Assembly: GCA_020633055.1 (NCBI GenBank)
Contig: JACKEJ010000007.1
Location: 248,001 to 312,000, forward strand
Direction of reading: 5' to 3'
Length of the DNA stretch: 64,000 nt
Origin: Sandaracinaceae bacterium
GTDB taxonomy: Bacteria; Myxococcota_A; Polyangia; Polyangiales; Houyiibacteriaceae
Shown here: piece by piece, positions 43,787 to 51,918 of the stretch
Position numbering within the stretch: position 1 is the first letter of the stretch
How the letters are laid out: the number at the start of each line of letters is the position of its first letter
The notes under the pieces: model-generated
What the model was told of the DNA's origin: nothing
The model's database searches: none
Seen by the model: only the letters and a program-made list of their open reading frames with translations
Program-made: the position numbers and the translations under genes

Positions 43787-44590
43787 TCAGGCTGCCGAAC
43801 CGCGTGCAAGCCTGAGTATGCGTCGGGCGCCGGATGCCACGATCAGGAAGATGACGGCTCCGACAACCAGGTCCGGAACCCGGGAGCCCGACAGCCCCAC
43901 ACCAGCTGCGGCGGCGATGACGAGCACGTTTACCTTGATGTCGTTGGACGTGAAAATCCAACTCGCCTGGATGTGGATCTCCTTTCGATCAGTTCCTCGG
44001 AGAAGCACTAGCGTGGCCGCATTCCCCGCCAGGGCAACGCATGAGACGACGACCATTGTCAGCACGTCCGGGGGCGCCTGTTCCCAGACGAACCGGCGCG
44101 CCACCTCGGCTACGCCGAGAAGCGCTAGGACGAGCTGTAGGTAGCCGCTCATCGCGGCCAACCGAGTCTTACGCAGGGCCGAGGTGCCAACGGCTGCTAG
44201 GCTCAGCGCGTAGACGGCCGCGTCGGCCAGCATGTCGCAAGAGTCGGCGACCAGGCCCATCGAGCCAGCGATGAGCCCCGCAAGAGACTCGCCGGCGAAC
44301 AGCGCGAGGTTGATGGCGAGGGCCCACGTCAGTGCGTGCCGCTCTGAGGGTCGTCGCCCGTCGGGAAGCTGCACGTCACCCTCATGGCCGATCTCCTCGG
44401 CGCCAAGCGCCAACGTGTCCAGGCTCCGCCCCACCGCTTCGCGGGCGCCGTGGTGGTAGACGTCGAGCTGGCGGCCCGTCAGGTCGAAGACGAGAGTATC
44501 AACGCCTGCAATAGCCTCCATCCGCAGCCGGATGATTCGCTCCTCCGAGGGGCAATCCATCTCGGCCACGTGGTATGTCGTCTTTTCCAT
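43787..44590 (-). CDS. HMA-CDF-type cation transporter
   Basis: A 267-residue protein. An N-terminal HMA-like domain (residues 1-75) has MDCPSEE with a single Cys in place of CxxC. A CDF-type membrane region of about 5-6 helices follows (about 85-260). In the first metal site ADSCDMLAD keeps a D-x3-D pattern. The second, HIQASWIFTSND, has Phe where the usual His or Asp stands, so metal binding there is weakened. It would export or sense a divalent metal. It lies inside the ISNCY-type element and so may be mobile cargo. Specificity is unknown. Confidence 0.75.
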   Translation of the reverse strand: MEKTTYHVAEMDCPSEERIIRLRMEAIAGVDTLVFDLTGRQLDVYHHGAREAVGRSLDTLALGAEEIGHEGDVQLPDGRRPSERHALTWALAINLALFAGESLAGLIAGSMGLVADSCDMLADAAVYALSLAAVGTSALRKTRLAAMSGYLQLVLALLGVAEVARRFVWEQAPPDVLTMVVVSCVALAGNAATLVLLRGTDRKEIHIQASWIFTSNDIKVNVLVIAAAAGVGLSGSRVPDLVVGAVIFLIVASGARRILRLARGSAA

Positions 44591-44710
44591 GGTCGGCGTC
44601 GATCATAGCGCTGCAGGTGCCATGGCGACTTGACGAATCGTCCGCCAACCGGTGTGTCACCGCGAACCACTCCCTCGCAAGCCTCCGCCTCGCGCCCTGC
44701 TCCCCTGTTC

Positions 44711-44745
44711 AGCGGACATCTTTACTTTACGCGCAACCGGACATC
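44711..44745 (-). repeat. Right terminal inverted repeat of the ISNCY-type element
   Basis: Read on the minus strand: GAGATGTCCGGTTGCGCG, then AAGATGTCCGCTG 25 bp further in. It matches the left end (AGAAATGTCCGGTT and AAAAATGTCCGGTT). The inner copy has two mismatches, so it may be slightly degraded. Confidence 0.7.
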
Positions 44746-44819
44746 TCTACCTTGCGCAAACAACGAAGTCGGGTGCGGGGGAGCCCCCATCCCGCGGCCT
44801 GACGCTTGTTTGCAAGCCT

Positions 44820-45719
44820 CTACCGGGTCTCGAACGGCTTCATGGGAAACAACTCGAGCGCGGCCGCGGCCACGCTGACCTTGCCAGCCGACGCGTCGAT
44901 GGCGCTCAGTAAGCCCGACGAGATGCGGTGCTTGGTCATGCGGCGCTGGTCGAAGCGCACGGTGTAGCGGACCGTGAACGTCACCCAGTTCTGGTCGAAC
45001 GCCAACGTCACCAGCGGCTTGGTGGTGGCCGGCTCCAGCGGGTACTTCTTCTCCATACCCTTCCAGATCGCCGCGGCCTCGGCTTCGTACGCCTGGCACA
45101 CCTCCTCGGTCACCTGGGTCATCAGCGCCTGCGCGAGGTCGAGGTCGCTCCCGAAGCGGATGGGCACCTTCAGCTCGTCCCAGAGGAACGGAAAGTCGCC
45201 CGAGTAGTTCACCACGGGCTCCTTGAACACGAAGCTGTTGGCCACACGCACCATGCGGCCGTTGTACAGGTCGCCATCCACCCAGACGCCCAGCTCGGCC
45301 AGCGTGGTGCGAAGGATGCCAATGTCGATAACATCACCCTTGATACCGCCTAGCTGCACGCGGTCGCTCACCTTGTAGAACCCACCGAACGAGATGGCGA
45401 TCCACCCCGCCACGCTCGCGATGACCTCTTGGAGCGCAAACGCGATGCCCGCTCCAGCGACACCGAAGACCACGGTGAGCTGCCCGAGCCCGTCGCTGAA
45501 CACGCCTGCGACGGCCAAGAGCGCGCCCACGTAGCCCATGACGCTCAGCGCCTTGCGCACTCTGTAGCTGGCGGTCGAGTCGTGGATGTAGCGCGTCGCC
45601 CCGCGCTGGCTGAGGCGCACGAGCGCGATGACCACCAGCACAGAGAAGACCGCGGCGACGAGCTTTCCCACCGTGGGGTCCTTCAGCCACGTGGGGAGAC
45701 GGTGGAGGAACGCGTCCAT
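44820..45719 (-). CDS. MscS-family mechanosensitive channel
   Basis: A 299-residue protein with three N-terminal transmembrane segments. The pore helix GVAGAGIAFALQEVIASVAGW and the beta domain GFYKVSDRVQLGGIKGDVIDIGILRTTL are followed by the cytoplasmic alpha/beta domain, so the MscS fold is complete. Gly/Ala-rich packing of TM3 is as expected. It opens on membrane tension and protects from hypo-osmotic shock. It lies just right of the mobile element; no frame problem. Confidence 0.9.
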   Translation of the reverse strand: MDAFLHRLPTWLKDPTVGKLVAAVFSVLVVIALVRLSQRGATRYIHDSTASYRVRKALSVMGYVGALLAVAGVFSDGLGQLTVVFGVAGAGIAFALQEVIASVAGWIAISFGGFYKVSDRVQLGGIKGDVIDIGILRTTLAELGVWVDGDLYNGRMVRVANSFVFKEPVVNYSGDFPFLWDELKVPIRFGSDLDLAQALMTQVTEEVCQAYEAEAAAIWKGMEKKYPLEPATTKPLVTLAFDQNWVTFTVRYTVRFDQRRMTKHRISSGLLSAIDASAGKVSVAAAALELFPMKPFETR

Positions 45720-45787
45720 CGGGGCACGCTACCACCGCGGGGGCCGCGTCAGGCAGCCGGTCGAACGACGGGCCCTCCTGCGCCTGG

Positions 45788-46006
45788 CTACTCTTCCTTG
45801 CCCTTGAAGAGCGCGAAGATGGCCATGGCGTGCCCGTGACCGAGGCCGTAGTCGGCCTTCAGCCACGCGATGATCTCGCCCGCCTTCACGCCAGGTGCGA
45901 GCTTGCCGCTCTTCAGGTATCCGCGCTCGGCCCCGAGGCGCTTGAAGTCACTGGGGCCGAGTCCGGTCTTGGTTTCGATGTTGTCGAGGTAGGCTTGGAA
46001 GGTCAT
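45788..46006 (-). CDS. DUF4287-type small protein
   Basis: A 72-residue protein starting MTFQAYLDNIETKTGLGPSDF, with GVKAGEIIAWLKADYGLGHGHAMAIFAL in the second half: the signature of DUF4287 proteins, usually found in this size or as part of a fusion. Function unknown; the family often stands beside stress or DNA-related genes. It is divergent from the TIGR02265 gene. Start at the only good ATG. Confidence 0.85.
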   Translation of the reverse strand: MTFQAYLDNIETKTGLGPSDFKRLGAERGYLKSGKLAPGVKAGEIIAWLKADYGLGHGHAMAIFALFKGKEE

Positions 46007-46336
46007 GCGTGTTTCCTGCTTGGGTGTTTCCGGAACGACGCACGACGCACCGCTCCGCCGACATGCCCGTGTCGAATTCCCCTCTCGACCCCGGCGTGCC
46101 CATGGGCTGTCGACGGTGCGGGCGTTCGTCGACTTCCTGCTGAAGCCGAGGCGCCCCGCGCTGGCGTCGATGCCCTCCTTCGGTGCCTCTCCGTGCGCCG
46201 GACGGTGGTGCTGTCGTGGGGAACCAGTCATAGTACTCCCGCGCTGCCCCCTCGCCTCCGCCGATCCACGGTGGCCCCTACCCCGCGTGCCCGTACCCCG
46301 ACGTCCCCCATCCACGAGCATACCTTGAGCGACGCC
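46007..46336. other. Divergent intergenic region, no gene supported
   Basis: About 330 nt between the DUF4287 gene (minus) and the TIGR02265 gene (plus). It contains a plus-strand frame with VRAFVDFLLK that recalls a LysR C-terminus, but without context, so no feature is called. Presumed to hold both promoters. Confidence 0.4.
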
Positions 46337-46942
46337 GTGTTCCCACCGTCGGGCCATCCCGGAGGTCGCGTCAAAGGCGCGGCCATTCGCGAGTTCGCCA
46401 TCTGGATGCGCCGCGAGCTCGGGGCCGAGGCCGCGAGCGCCGTCGTGCGGGGGCTCCCACCCGCCTTTCGGAACGCGATCGACGCGGATACGGAGGCGTT
46501 CGGCGTGCTCCCTTCGGCCTGGTACGCGGGGGAGTTCACCAGCGCGTTCATGGACGGGGTGGTGCGGGGCATGAGCGCTTCCGAGATGCAGCGCTTCGCA
46601 CACGCCGGGTCGATCGCGGCTCTGAACGTCACGCTCCGGGGCGTGCACCGTGCGCTCCTACGGATGGTGATGTCGCCCGACCTGCACAGGCGCTTCGCGC
46701 AGCGCCTCTGGGACGCCCACTTCGACGGGGGCCGGGTGGTAGTGACCTCGATGGGCGCCGCGGCAGCCGAGGTCGCCTACTGGGATTGGCCCGCACACCA
46801 CCGCGTGCTCTGCGAGATGTGTACGGCTTCGGACCTGGTGATCTATGGTGCGATGGGCCTGGCTGAGGTGACTTCGGTGACGACGCGTTGCGTGTCCGAA
46901 GGGGACTCGCACTGTGCCCACCTCGTACGGTGGACCGGCTGA
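46337..46942 (+). CDS. TIGR02265 (DUF2378)-type protein
   Basis: About 201 residues, soluble. The pattern GAAIREFAIWMRRELGAEAAS near the N-terminus and the ending TRCVSEGDSHCAHLVRW are features of the TIGR02265/DUF2378 family, which is abundant in myxobacteria and related to the V4R/heme-NO-binding fold. Role unknown. Start unsure: GTG 46337 or TTG 46325. The stop overlaps the start of the chromate transporter gene (TGATG), so the two are translationally coupled. Confidence 0.7.
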   Translation: MFPPSGHPGGRVKGAAIREFAIWMRRELGAEAASAVVRGLPPAFRNAIDADTEAFGVLPSAWYAGEFTSAFMDGVVRGMSASEMQRFAHAGSIAALNVTLRGVHRALLRMVMSPDLHRRFAQRLWDAHFDGGRVVVTSMGAAAAEVAYWDWPAHHRVLCEMCTASDLVIYGAMGLAEVTSVTTRCVSEGDSHCAHLVRWTG

Positions 46943-48315
46943 TGAGCCCGGCCGAGCTGGTCCCGTTCCGGGAGGCCCTCTGGGTCTGGGTGCGAGTCGG
47001 GCTTCAGAGCTTCGGCGGGCCCGCCGGGCAGATCGCGGTCATGCACCGCATCCTGGTGGACGAGAAGCGGTGGGTCAGCGAGTCGCGCTTCCTGCATGCG
47101 CTGAACTACTGCATGTTGCTCCCCGGACCCGAGGCCCAGCAGCTGGCGACGTACATCGGCTGGCTGCTCCACGGGTATCGGGGCGGGCTGGTCGCCGGGG
47201 GGCTCTTCGTGCTGCCCGGGTTCGTCGCCATCCTCGCGCTGAGCATGGTCTACGCCTCGTTCCAAGACGTCGGGGTCATCGCGGCCGTGTTCTTCGGGCT
47301 GAAAGCGGCGGTCCTGGCCATCGTGCTCGACGCCCTCCTGCGCATCGGCAAGCGGGTCCTCGTGAACCGCGCCATGCTGGCAATCGCGGTCGCCGCCTTC
47401 GTGGGCATCTTCGTACTCCAGGTGCCCTTCCCGCTGATCATCCTGGGCGCGGCGGTCATCGGCCTGCTCGGTACCCAGGTGCATCCCAGGGCGTTCGCGG
47501 TGGTCGAGGGACGCAAGGGCACCGCGGAAGCCCACGCCTCGCAGCTGGACTCCGTGGCCGATGTGCTCGACCAGCACCCGCCTGCCCACACCATTCCATC
47601 TCGGTCGCGGGCACTGGGAGTCCTCGCCGTGGGCGCGCTGCTGTGGGGCGGTCCCGTCCTGACGCTGGTCGTGCTGCTCGGGCCCGAGCACGTGCTGGCG
47701 CAAGAAGGCGTGTTCTTCAGCAAGGCGTCGGCGGTCACGTTCGGGGGCGCGTACGCCGTGTTGGCCTACATCGCGCAGCAGGCGGTGGTGCGCTTCGGCT
47801 GGCTCCTGCCAGGAGAGATGCTCGACGGGCTGGGGATGGCCGAGACCACGCCTGGCCCGCTCGTGATGGTGGTCCAGTTCGTCGGTTTCATGGGGGCCTA
47901 TCGCCAGCTGCACGGCGTTCCTCCGTTGGTGGCGGGTCTGTTCGGATCCGTGGTGACCACTTGGGTCACGTTCGTGCCGTGCTTCGTGTGGATCTTCCTT
48001 GGAGCGCCGTTCATCGAGGCGTTGCGGGACAAGGCGTGGCTGACCGCCGCGCTCTCCGCTGTCACCTCTGCGGTCGTGGGTGTGATCCTGAACCTGGCGT
48101 TGTGGTTCGCGGTGCACACGCTCTTCCGCGAGGTCGCGGAGCGGTCCCACGGTGTCGCCCACCTCCTGGTCCCGGACGTCTCGAGCGTGAACGTGACCGC
48201 CGTCGCCATCACGGTCGTGGCCTGTGTCGCCGTGTTCCGCATCAAGGCCAGCATGCCGGTGACCCTGGGGGGGTGCGCGGCGCTTGGCGCGCTCGCCCAC
48301 CTTCTGGTGGGCTGA
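46942..48315 (+). CDS. chrA: Chromate transporter, two-domain ChrA
   Basis: A 457-residue protein with the duplicated CHR domains. First half: FREALWVWVRVGLQSFGGPAGQIAVMHR and LLPGPEAQQLATYIGW. Second half: VTFGGAYAVLAYIAQQ and GLGMAETTPGPLVMVVQF. ChrA exports chromate. About 10 or more transmembrane helices. The TIGR02265 gene precedes it with a one-base overlap. The stop is within a hairpin that also holds the stop of the converging gene (48309-48343). Confidence 0.93.
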   Translation: MSPAELVPFREALWVWVRVGLQSFGGPAGQIAVMHRILVDEKRWVSESRFLHALNYCMLLPGPEAQQLATYIGWLLHGYRGGLVAGGLFVLPGFVAILALSMVYASFQDVGVIAAVFFGLKAAVLAIVLDALLRIGKRVLVNRAMLAIAVAAFVGIFVLQVPFPLIILGAAVIGLLGTQVHPRAFAVVEGRKGTAEAHASQLDSVADVLDQHPPAHTIPSRSRALGVLAVGALLWGGPVLTLVVLLGPEHVLAQEGVFFSKASAVTFGGAYAVLAYIAQQAVVRFGWLLPGEMLDGLGMAETTPGPLVMVVQFVGFMGAYRQLHGVPPLVAGLFGSVVTTWVTFVPCFVWIFLGAPFIEALRDKAWLTAALSAVTSAVVGVILNLALWFAVHTLFREVAERSHGVAHLLVPDVSSVNVTAVAITVVACVAVFRIKASMPVTLGGCAALGALAHLLVG

Positions 48316-48343
48316 GCTGTTCCCGCGTTCGGCAGCTCAGCCC
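48309..48343. terminator. Hairpin covering both stop codons of convergent genes
   Basis: A perfect 11-bp stem GGGCTGAGCTG/CAGCTCAGCCC with a 13-nt loop. The TGA of chrA (48313-48315) lies in the left arm, and the stop of the TerB-Coq4 gene (48337-48339) in the right arm. The two stop codons pair with each other. Probably a bidirectional terminator; no T-run. Confidence 0.6.
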
Positions 48344-49293
48344 GTGGCCAACGGCGGGATGCCCAGCTCCGCGCGCACCTCCTCGATGTCGCGCGGGAGG
48401 TTCTCCCACCAGTCCCACGTACCGTCCGTGATGTCGCGTGTCATCTGTGATCCGCGGTGGGCCGCCTGCAGCCAGCGGGCGGGGTCCACCTGCTGCTTGG
48501 CGGCGGCCGCGATGGGCACCATGCGGATGCCGAGGTTGAACTGCATCATCGAGAAGAGGATGAACGTGAACGGGTTCTGTTGACGGTAGCCCGCGTGGAA
48601 CGCCGTCACGCAGATCTCCCCCGTCGGGTCCGTGCCGTAGCCCGAGAGCACGTGCGTGAGGTCGTGCAAGATGATCGGCTCGGGCGGGCTGCCCTTCTCT
48701 CCGGGGAGCGAGAAGCCGTTGTCCCGCACGAAGCGGAAGTAGGCGTGTCCGAGGGTGTGGCTGGGGTACTCCTGGAGCTTCCGATACCGCTCGGCCAGCG
48801 CCGTGTTCTCTCTCAGCCCCACGAACGCGGCGAGGGTCTTGGCCAGCCATGGCAGGCCTTCCTTCTCCACGCGCGCCCTGACGTGGGGCACCGCCCAGAA
48901 GCGGCGCAGCACCTCGAAGCGCGCCGTCAGCAGGTGCCCCTCCGAGATCTTCTCGAACGTTCGCAGCTCCTCGGCGCCGATGCCCAGCGCGTCGGCAAAG
49001 GCGCGCACCTGCGCCGCTTCGGCCGGCGAAGCCTCACCGTCCACCAACGAGACCATCAGCATCGCTCGCACGAGCTGGAGCCGCAGCGCCGGATCCTCCA
49101 CCGCTCCGGCGAGCTCCGCGGGTGTGATGGGAGCCAGGGCGTCGAGGTCCACGCTGACCCGGAAGAGCTGCTGCGCGGCTTCCAGGAGCGCCCGCTCGGG
49201 TTCCGCGAAGCTCCCGTCGGCCATCGCCACGCACTTCAACGCACGCATGCCAAAGGGGACGAGCTCGGGGGGAGGGATCTGGACGTGGGCCAT
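48337..49293 (-). CDS. TerB-like / Coq4-like fusion protein
   Basis: A 318-residue protein. Residues about 1-115 look like a TerB/DjlA-type helical domain (ALKCVAMADGSFAEPERALLEAA, then MVSLVDGEASPAEAAQVRAF). The C-terminal half has the Coq4 metal motif in full: H210-D211-x2-H214-x11-E226 in HDLTHVLSGYGTDPTGE, and a WDWWENLPRDIEEVRAELGI end as in Coq4. Coq4 is needed for ubiquinone biosynthesis and binds zinc or a lipid precursor. The fusion suggests a quinone-related or lipid-binding role in the membrane. Start ATG 49293. Confidence 0.8.
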   Translation of the reverse strand: MAHVQIPPPELVPFGMRALKCVAMADGSFAEPERALLEAAQQLFRVSVDLDALAPITPAELAGAVEDPALRLQLVRAMLMVSLVDGEASPAEAAQVRAFADALGIGAEELRTFEKISEGHLLTARFEVLRRFWAVPHVRARVEKEGLPWLAKTLAAFVGLRENTALAERYRKLQEYPSHTLGHAYFRFVRDNGFSLPGEKGSPPEPIILHDLTHVLSGYGTDPTGEICVTAFHAGYRQQNPFTFILFSMMQFNLGIRMVPIAAAAKQQVDPARWLQAAHRGSQMTRDITDGTWDWWENLPRDIEEVRAELGIPPLATG

Positions 49294-49321
49294 CCCCCGA
49301 GCGTACACCCAGCGCGCGCGC

Positions 49322-50137
49322 TCAGATCAACCGGGACCACGCCGGGTGCGTGACCCGGAGGGCGAGGAACATCGCGGCAGGCCCGTACTTCTGCTTGCTG
49401 CGTAGGAAGCGGTACTGGCCCATGAGGAACGGCGGGCTGAGGAACGCGCTGGCCACCTGGGCCGACTCGCGTGCGTTGACGGCGCGCAGCTCGTCGCGTG
49501 TGAGGCCCGCAGGGTACGCACGCTCGACGCCGTCTCGGATCCACGCGCGCGCGATGCGCTGAGCCTCGGGCAGCAGCTGATCGTGTGGGACCACGTGCTG
49601 CACGAGCCCCACGTCGAGCGCCTCGCGCGCCGTCGGCTTCCAGCCCTCGGGCCCCAACATGCGATCGGCGGCGGTGCCCAGGATGCGCGGAAACACGACG
49701 CTCGAGCAGCCCTCGGGCGGCACCCCCAGCGCAGCGAAAGGCGTCGAGAACGTCGCCTTCTCCGAGGCCACGATGGCGTTGCACACAGTCGCGGATGTGA
49801 CGCAGGCGCCGATCATGGGGCCATTCGCCGCGATCAGGATCGGCTTCGGAAACGAGATGAAGGCATCGAAGAGCGCCTCGTTCAGCTGCACGATGCTGGC
49901 GTGGAGCTCGCGGGGGTGCCCGAGCTGGAGCGACCCGCCCAGGTTGACGCCCGCCGAGTAGTACGGGTCCGCACCGGTCAGCACCACCACCTTCGTGGCG
50001 TCGTCGGCGGCGGCGCGGGAGAGCGCAGCCTTCAGGTCCGCGATCATCTCCGTGGTCCAGCCGTTCAGACGGCGGGGGTTGTTCATGGTGAGCGTCGTCA
50101 CGCCGTCCACCGTGTTCGTCAGCAGCTGCTCGGACAT
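49322..50137 (-). CDS. Enoyl-CoA hydratase/isomerase family protein
   Basis: A 271-residue crotonase-fold protein: NNPRRLNGWTTEMIADLKAAL, then VVVLTGADPYYSAGVNLGG and KPILIAANGPMIGACVTSA form the oxyanion-hole frame, and TFSTPFAALGVPPEGCSSVVFPRILG carries the usual active-site loop. The Glu pair of true hydratases is not clear (PPEGCSS has one Glu), so it may be an isomerase. It probably acts in fatty-acid beta-oxidation. It lies 28 nt downstream of the TerB-Coq4 start region and on the same strand. Confidence 0.88.
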   Translation of the reverse strand: MSEQLLTNTVDGVTTLTMNNPRRLNGWTTEMIADLKAALSRAAADDATKVVVLTGADPYYSAGVNLGGSLQLGHPRELHASIVQLNEALFDAFISFPKPILIAANGPMIGACVTSATVCNAIVASEKATFSTPFAALGVPPEGCSSVVFPRILGTAADRMLGPEGWKPTAREALDVGLVQHVVPHDQLLPEAQRIARAWIRDGVERAYPAGLTRDELRAVNARESAQVASAFLSPPFLMGQYRFLRSKQKYGPAAMFLALRVTHPAWSRLI

Positions 50138-50269
50138 CCGTCGGTTATGTCATGGTTCATGCTCGGTGACATGGCGCAGCGCTGGGTCCATGGTCGACAG
50201 CGTACCGTCGTGGACCGTCACCCCCCAAGCCGGCAACGGCAGGCAGGCTGGCGCCGCGTGTCCCTTGCG

Positions 50270-50722
50270 CTAGCGGACGAGCGGATCCGCGCTGGTTTGC
50301 CGCACGAGGGCTTGGGTCAGCCGACGGATACGGAGCATGGCAGTCACCCTTACCCGCAGGTCGAGCGGCGTGATGGGCTTGACCAAGAAGTCGTCCCCCC
50401 CTGCCTCGAGCGCCTTCTGCCGTGCTTGGTCGTCGGTGCGCCCCGTCAAGAACACAATCGGTGTGTAGACCTTGCTCCGCGACCGCACGAGTCGCGCGAG
50501 CTTGAACCCGTCCACCTTGGGCATGACGAGATCGAGCAGCACGAGGTCGACGTCGTCGTCATAGGCCACCAGAGCGCTGCTCCAGTCGTGGGCCACGATC
50601 GGCACGTGCCCCAGCTGCTCCAGCATCGTCGCCACGCGCGCGGCGATCAGCGGCTCGTCGTCCACGATCAGGATGCGCCCCACTTCCACGGGCGGGCTCT
50701 CACCAGACTGCTTCGGAACCAT
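50270..50722 (-). CDS. Stand-alone response regulator receiver protein
   Basis: About 150 residues: a CheY-like receiver domain with RILIVDDEPLIAARVATMLEQ (acidic pocket DD), the phospho-Asp in LVLLDLVMPKVDG, the Thr in VFLTGRTDD and the Lys in FLVKPITPLDL. No output domain is present; a short C-terminal helix follows. It acts by phosphorylation-dependent binding. No histidine kinase is adjacent. The ATG at 50722 is preferred over the upstream GTG. Confidence 0.9.
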   Translation of the reverse strand: MVPKQSGESPPVEVGRILIVDDEPLIAARVATMLEQLGHVPIVAHDWSSALVAYDDDVDLVLLDLVMPKVDGFKLARLVRSRSKVYTPIVFLTGRTDDQARQKALEAGGDDFLVKPITPLDLRVRVTAMLRIRRLTQALVRQTSADPLVR

Positions 50723-50776
50723 GCCCACGCTTCTCGCACACCACGGGCCTCGACGAAAGGGCTCCCCACCGTGCGT

Positions 50777-51811
50777 TCACCCCTCGCGGTAGTCGGCGGG
50801 CACGCGTCCAGTCCAGCGCTTGAAGGCGCGCCGAAAGTTCGCGGTGTCTCGGTAGCCGAGCCGCTCTCCCACTTGGGCCACCGTCAGCTCCCTGCTCCGC
50901 AGCGCCTCGATCGCGAGGCGACAGCGCACCTCGTCTGCCAGCTCCCGATACGACGTGCCCTGGGCCATGAGATCGCGCCTCAGCGTACGAGGGGAACACC
51001 CGAGCTGCTCGGCCACCCGCGCCGCGTCAGGGAACTCACGCTCATCGCGACGGAACGAGGCCGCGAGCACCCGACGTACCCGCTGCTGGAGTGGCCCGGA
51101 CGAAGCGCGCGCATCCAACTGTGCCTGAAGGAGCGCTGCGATGGCCGACGCCGCACCCGGGTCGGCGTTGGGGAGTGGCGCTGCCAGCGCCGAGGCGCCG
51201 ATGTGGATGCGGTGGTGGTCCTGCCCGAAGCGCACGGGGTGCGCGAAGGCCGCGTCGTCCCAGTGCGCCGGTCGCGCATACGCGACGTCGAACGACAGCG
51301 TCGCAGGCGCGTGCCCCAGCAGCATGGTGCTGAGCTCGCTCACGGACTGCAGCACGGACTCGATCGAAAAGACCCGGATGTCGCCGTAGTCGCGCGTCTC
51401 TTCGAGCCTCAAGCTGGGCGCGGCGCGCGGGTCGGCGACGGGCGGGGGCTCGATCTTCAGCTCGAGGTTGGGCACGCGCAGCGCATGGAAGCGCGCGATC
51501 AGGAGGGCAGCCTCGCTGAGCGTGCGGCTGCTCATCGCGCCGTAGCCCACCAGCCCCAGCGAGGCGAGCTTGAGCTGCTTGCCGAACCACAGGCCGAGGC
51601 CCGGGTTGCCGGTCAGCGCGAGGGCGTTGCGGACGACGCGCTGGTGCTGTTCGAAGCGAATCGGACGGCCAGGTTCCGCCACGTCCGTCAGCGCAATGTC
51701 GGTGCCCGCGAGGAGCGCGTCGCGCGGGTGGCCGGCCTCCACCAAGTGCCGCACCAGCAGCTCGGTGTAGGGGGTCACCATGGGTGTCGCGCGCGGGCCC
51801 TGCGAGCTCAT
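50777..51811 (-). CDS. AraC-family transcriptional regulator
   Basis: A 344-residue regulator. The N-terminal part (about 15-215) matches the Arabinose_bd-type sensor of the OruR/VirS-like subfamily (LLAGTDIALTDVAEPGRPIRFEQHQRVV). The C-terminal 100 residues form the double HTH: VAEQLGCSPRTLRRDLMAQG and VGERLGYRDTANFRRAFKRWTG. It is divergent from an acyl-CoA reductase-like gene, and a pair of direct repeats 21 bp apart stands in the gap (51848-51883). It likely controls that gene in response to a fatty acid or related lipid. Confidence 0.9.
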   Translation of the reverse strand: MSSQGPRATPMVTPYTELLVRHLVEAGHPRDALLAGTDIALTDVAEPGRPIRFEQHQRVVRNALALTGNPGLGLWFGKQLKLASLGLVGYGAMSSRTLSEAALLIARFHALRVPNLELKIEPPPVADPRAAPSLRLEETRDYGDIRVFSIESVLQSVSELSTMLLGHAPATLSFDVAYARPAHWDDAAFAHPVRFGQDHHRIHIGASALAAPLPNADPGAASAIAALLQAQLDARASSGPLQQRVRRVLAASFRRDEREFPDAARVAEQLGCSPRTLRRDLMAQGTSYRELADEVRCRLAIEALRSRELTVAQVGERLGYRDTANFRRAFKRWTGRVPADYREG

Positions 51812-51847
51812 CGCTGCTCATCCTAGGCCGTTCACGAGGGGCACGCT

Positions 51848-51883
51848 GGCCGAAAATGACCCCGTGGCGTCCGAAAGACACCC
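51848..51883. promoter_or_regulatory. Direct repeats 21 bp apart, probable AraC-type operator
   Basis: GGCCGAAAATGACCC (51848-51862) and GTCCGAAAGACACCC (51869-51883) share 11 of 15 bases and lie on the same face of the helix, 21 bp apart. This is the arrangement of AraC half-sites. They sit in the 107-bp divergent gap between the regulator (start 51811) and the reductase gene (start 51919). Confidence 0.6.
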
Positions 51884-51918
51884 TGCCCTCGAGCCTCCCA
51901 GGCGCGCAGCATCACGTC

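Larger units (their letters stand above)
41815..44757. mobile_element. ISNCY-type element with transposase, remnant transposase and cation transporter cargo
   Basis: The left end shows TAGAAATGTCCGGTT (TGTCCGGTT at 41821-41829) and a second TGTCCGGTT at 41845-41853. The right end has the same arrangement in reverse: AACCGGACA at 44735-44743 and an inner GCGGACA at 44712-44718. Spacing between outer and inner repeats is 24 and 25 bp, so these are a matching pair of terminal inverted repeats. Inside are an intact transposase, the 3' part of a second one, and an HMA-CDF transporter gene. No target duplication was evident. The left flank (41764-41820) is AT-rich. The boundary is approximate to a few bases. 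Confidence 0.7.

Noticed and set aside
46005..46328. Frame with VRAFVDFLLK, reminiscent of the end of a LysR regulator
   Set aside because: Too short and without the rest of the family; probably chance. Left as intergenic.
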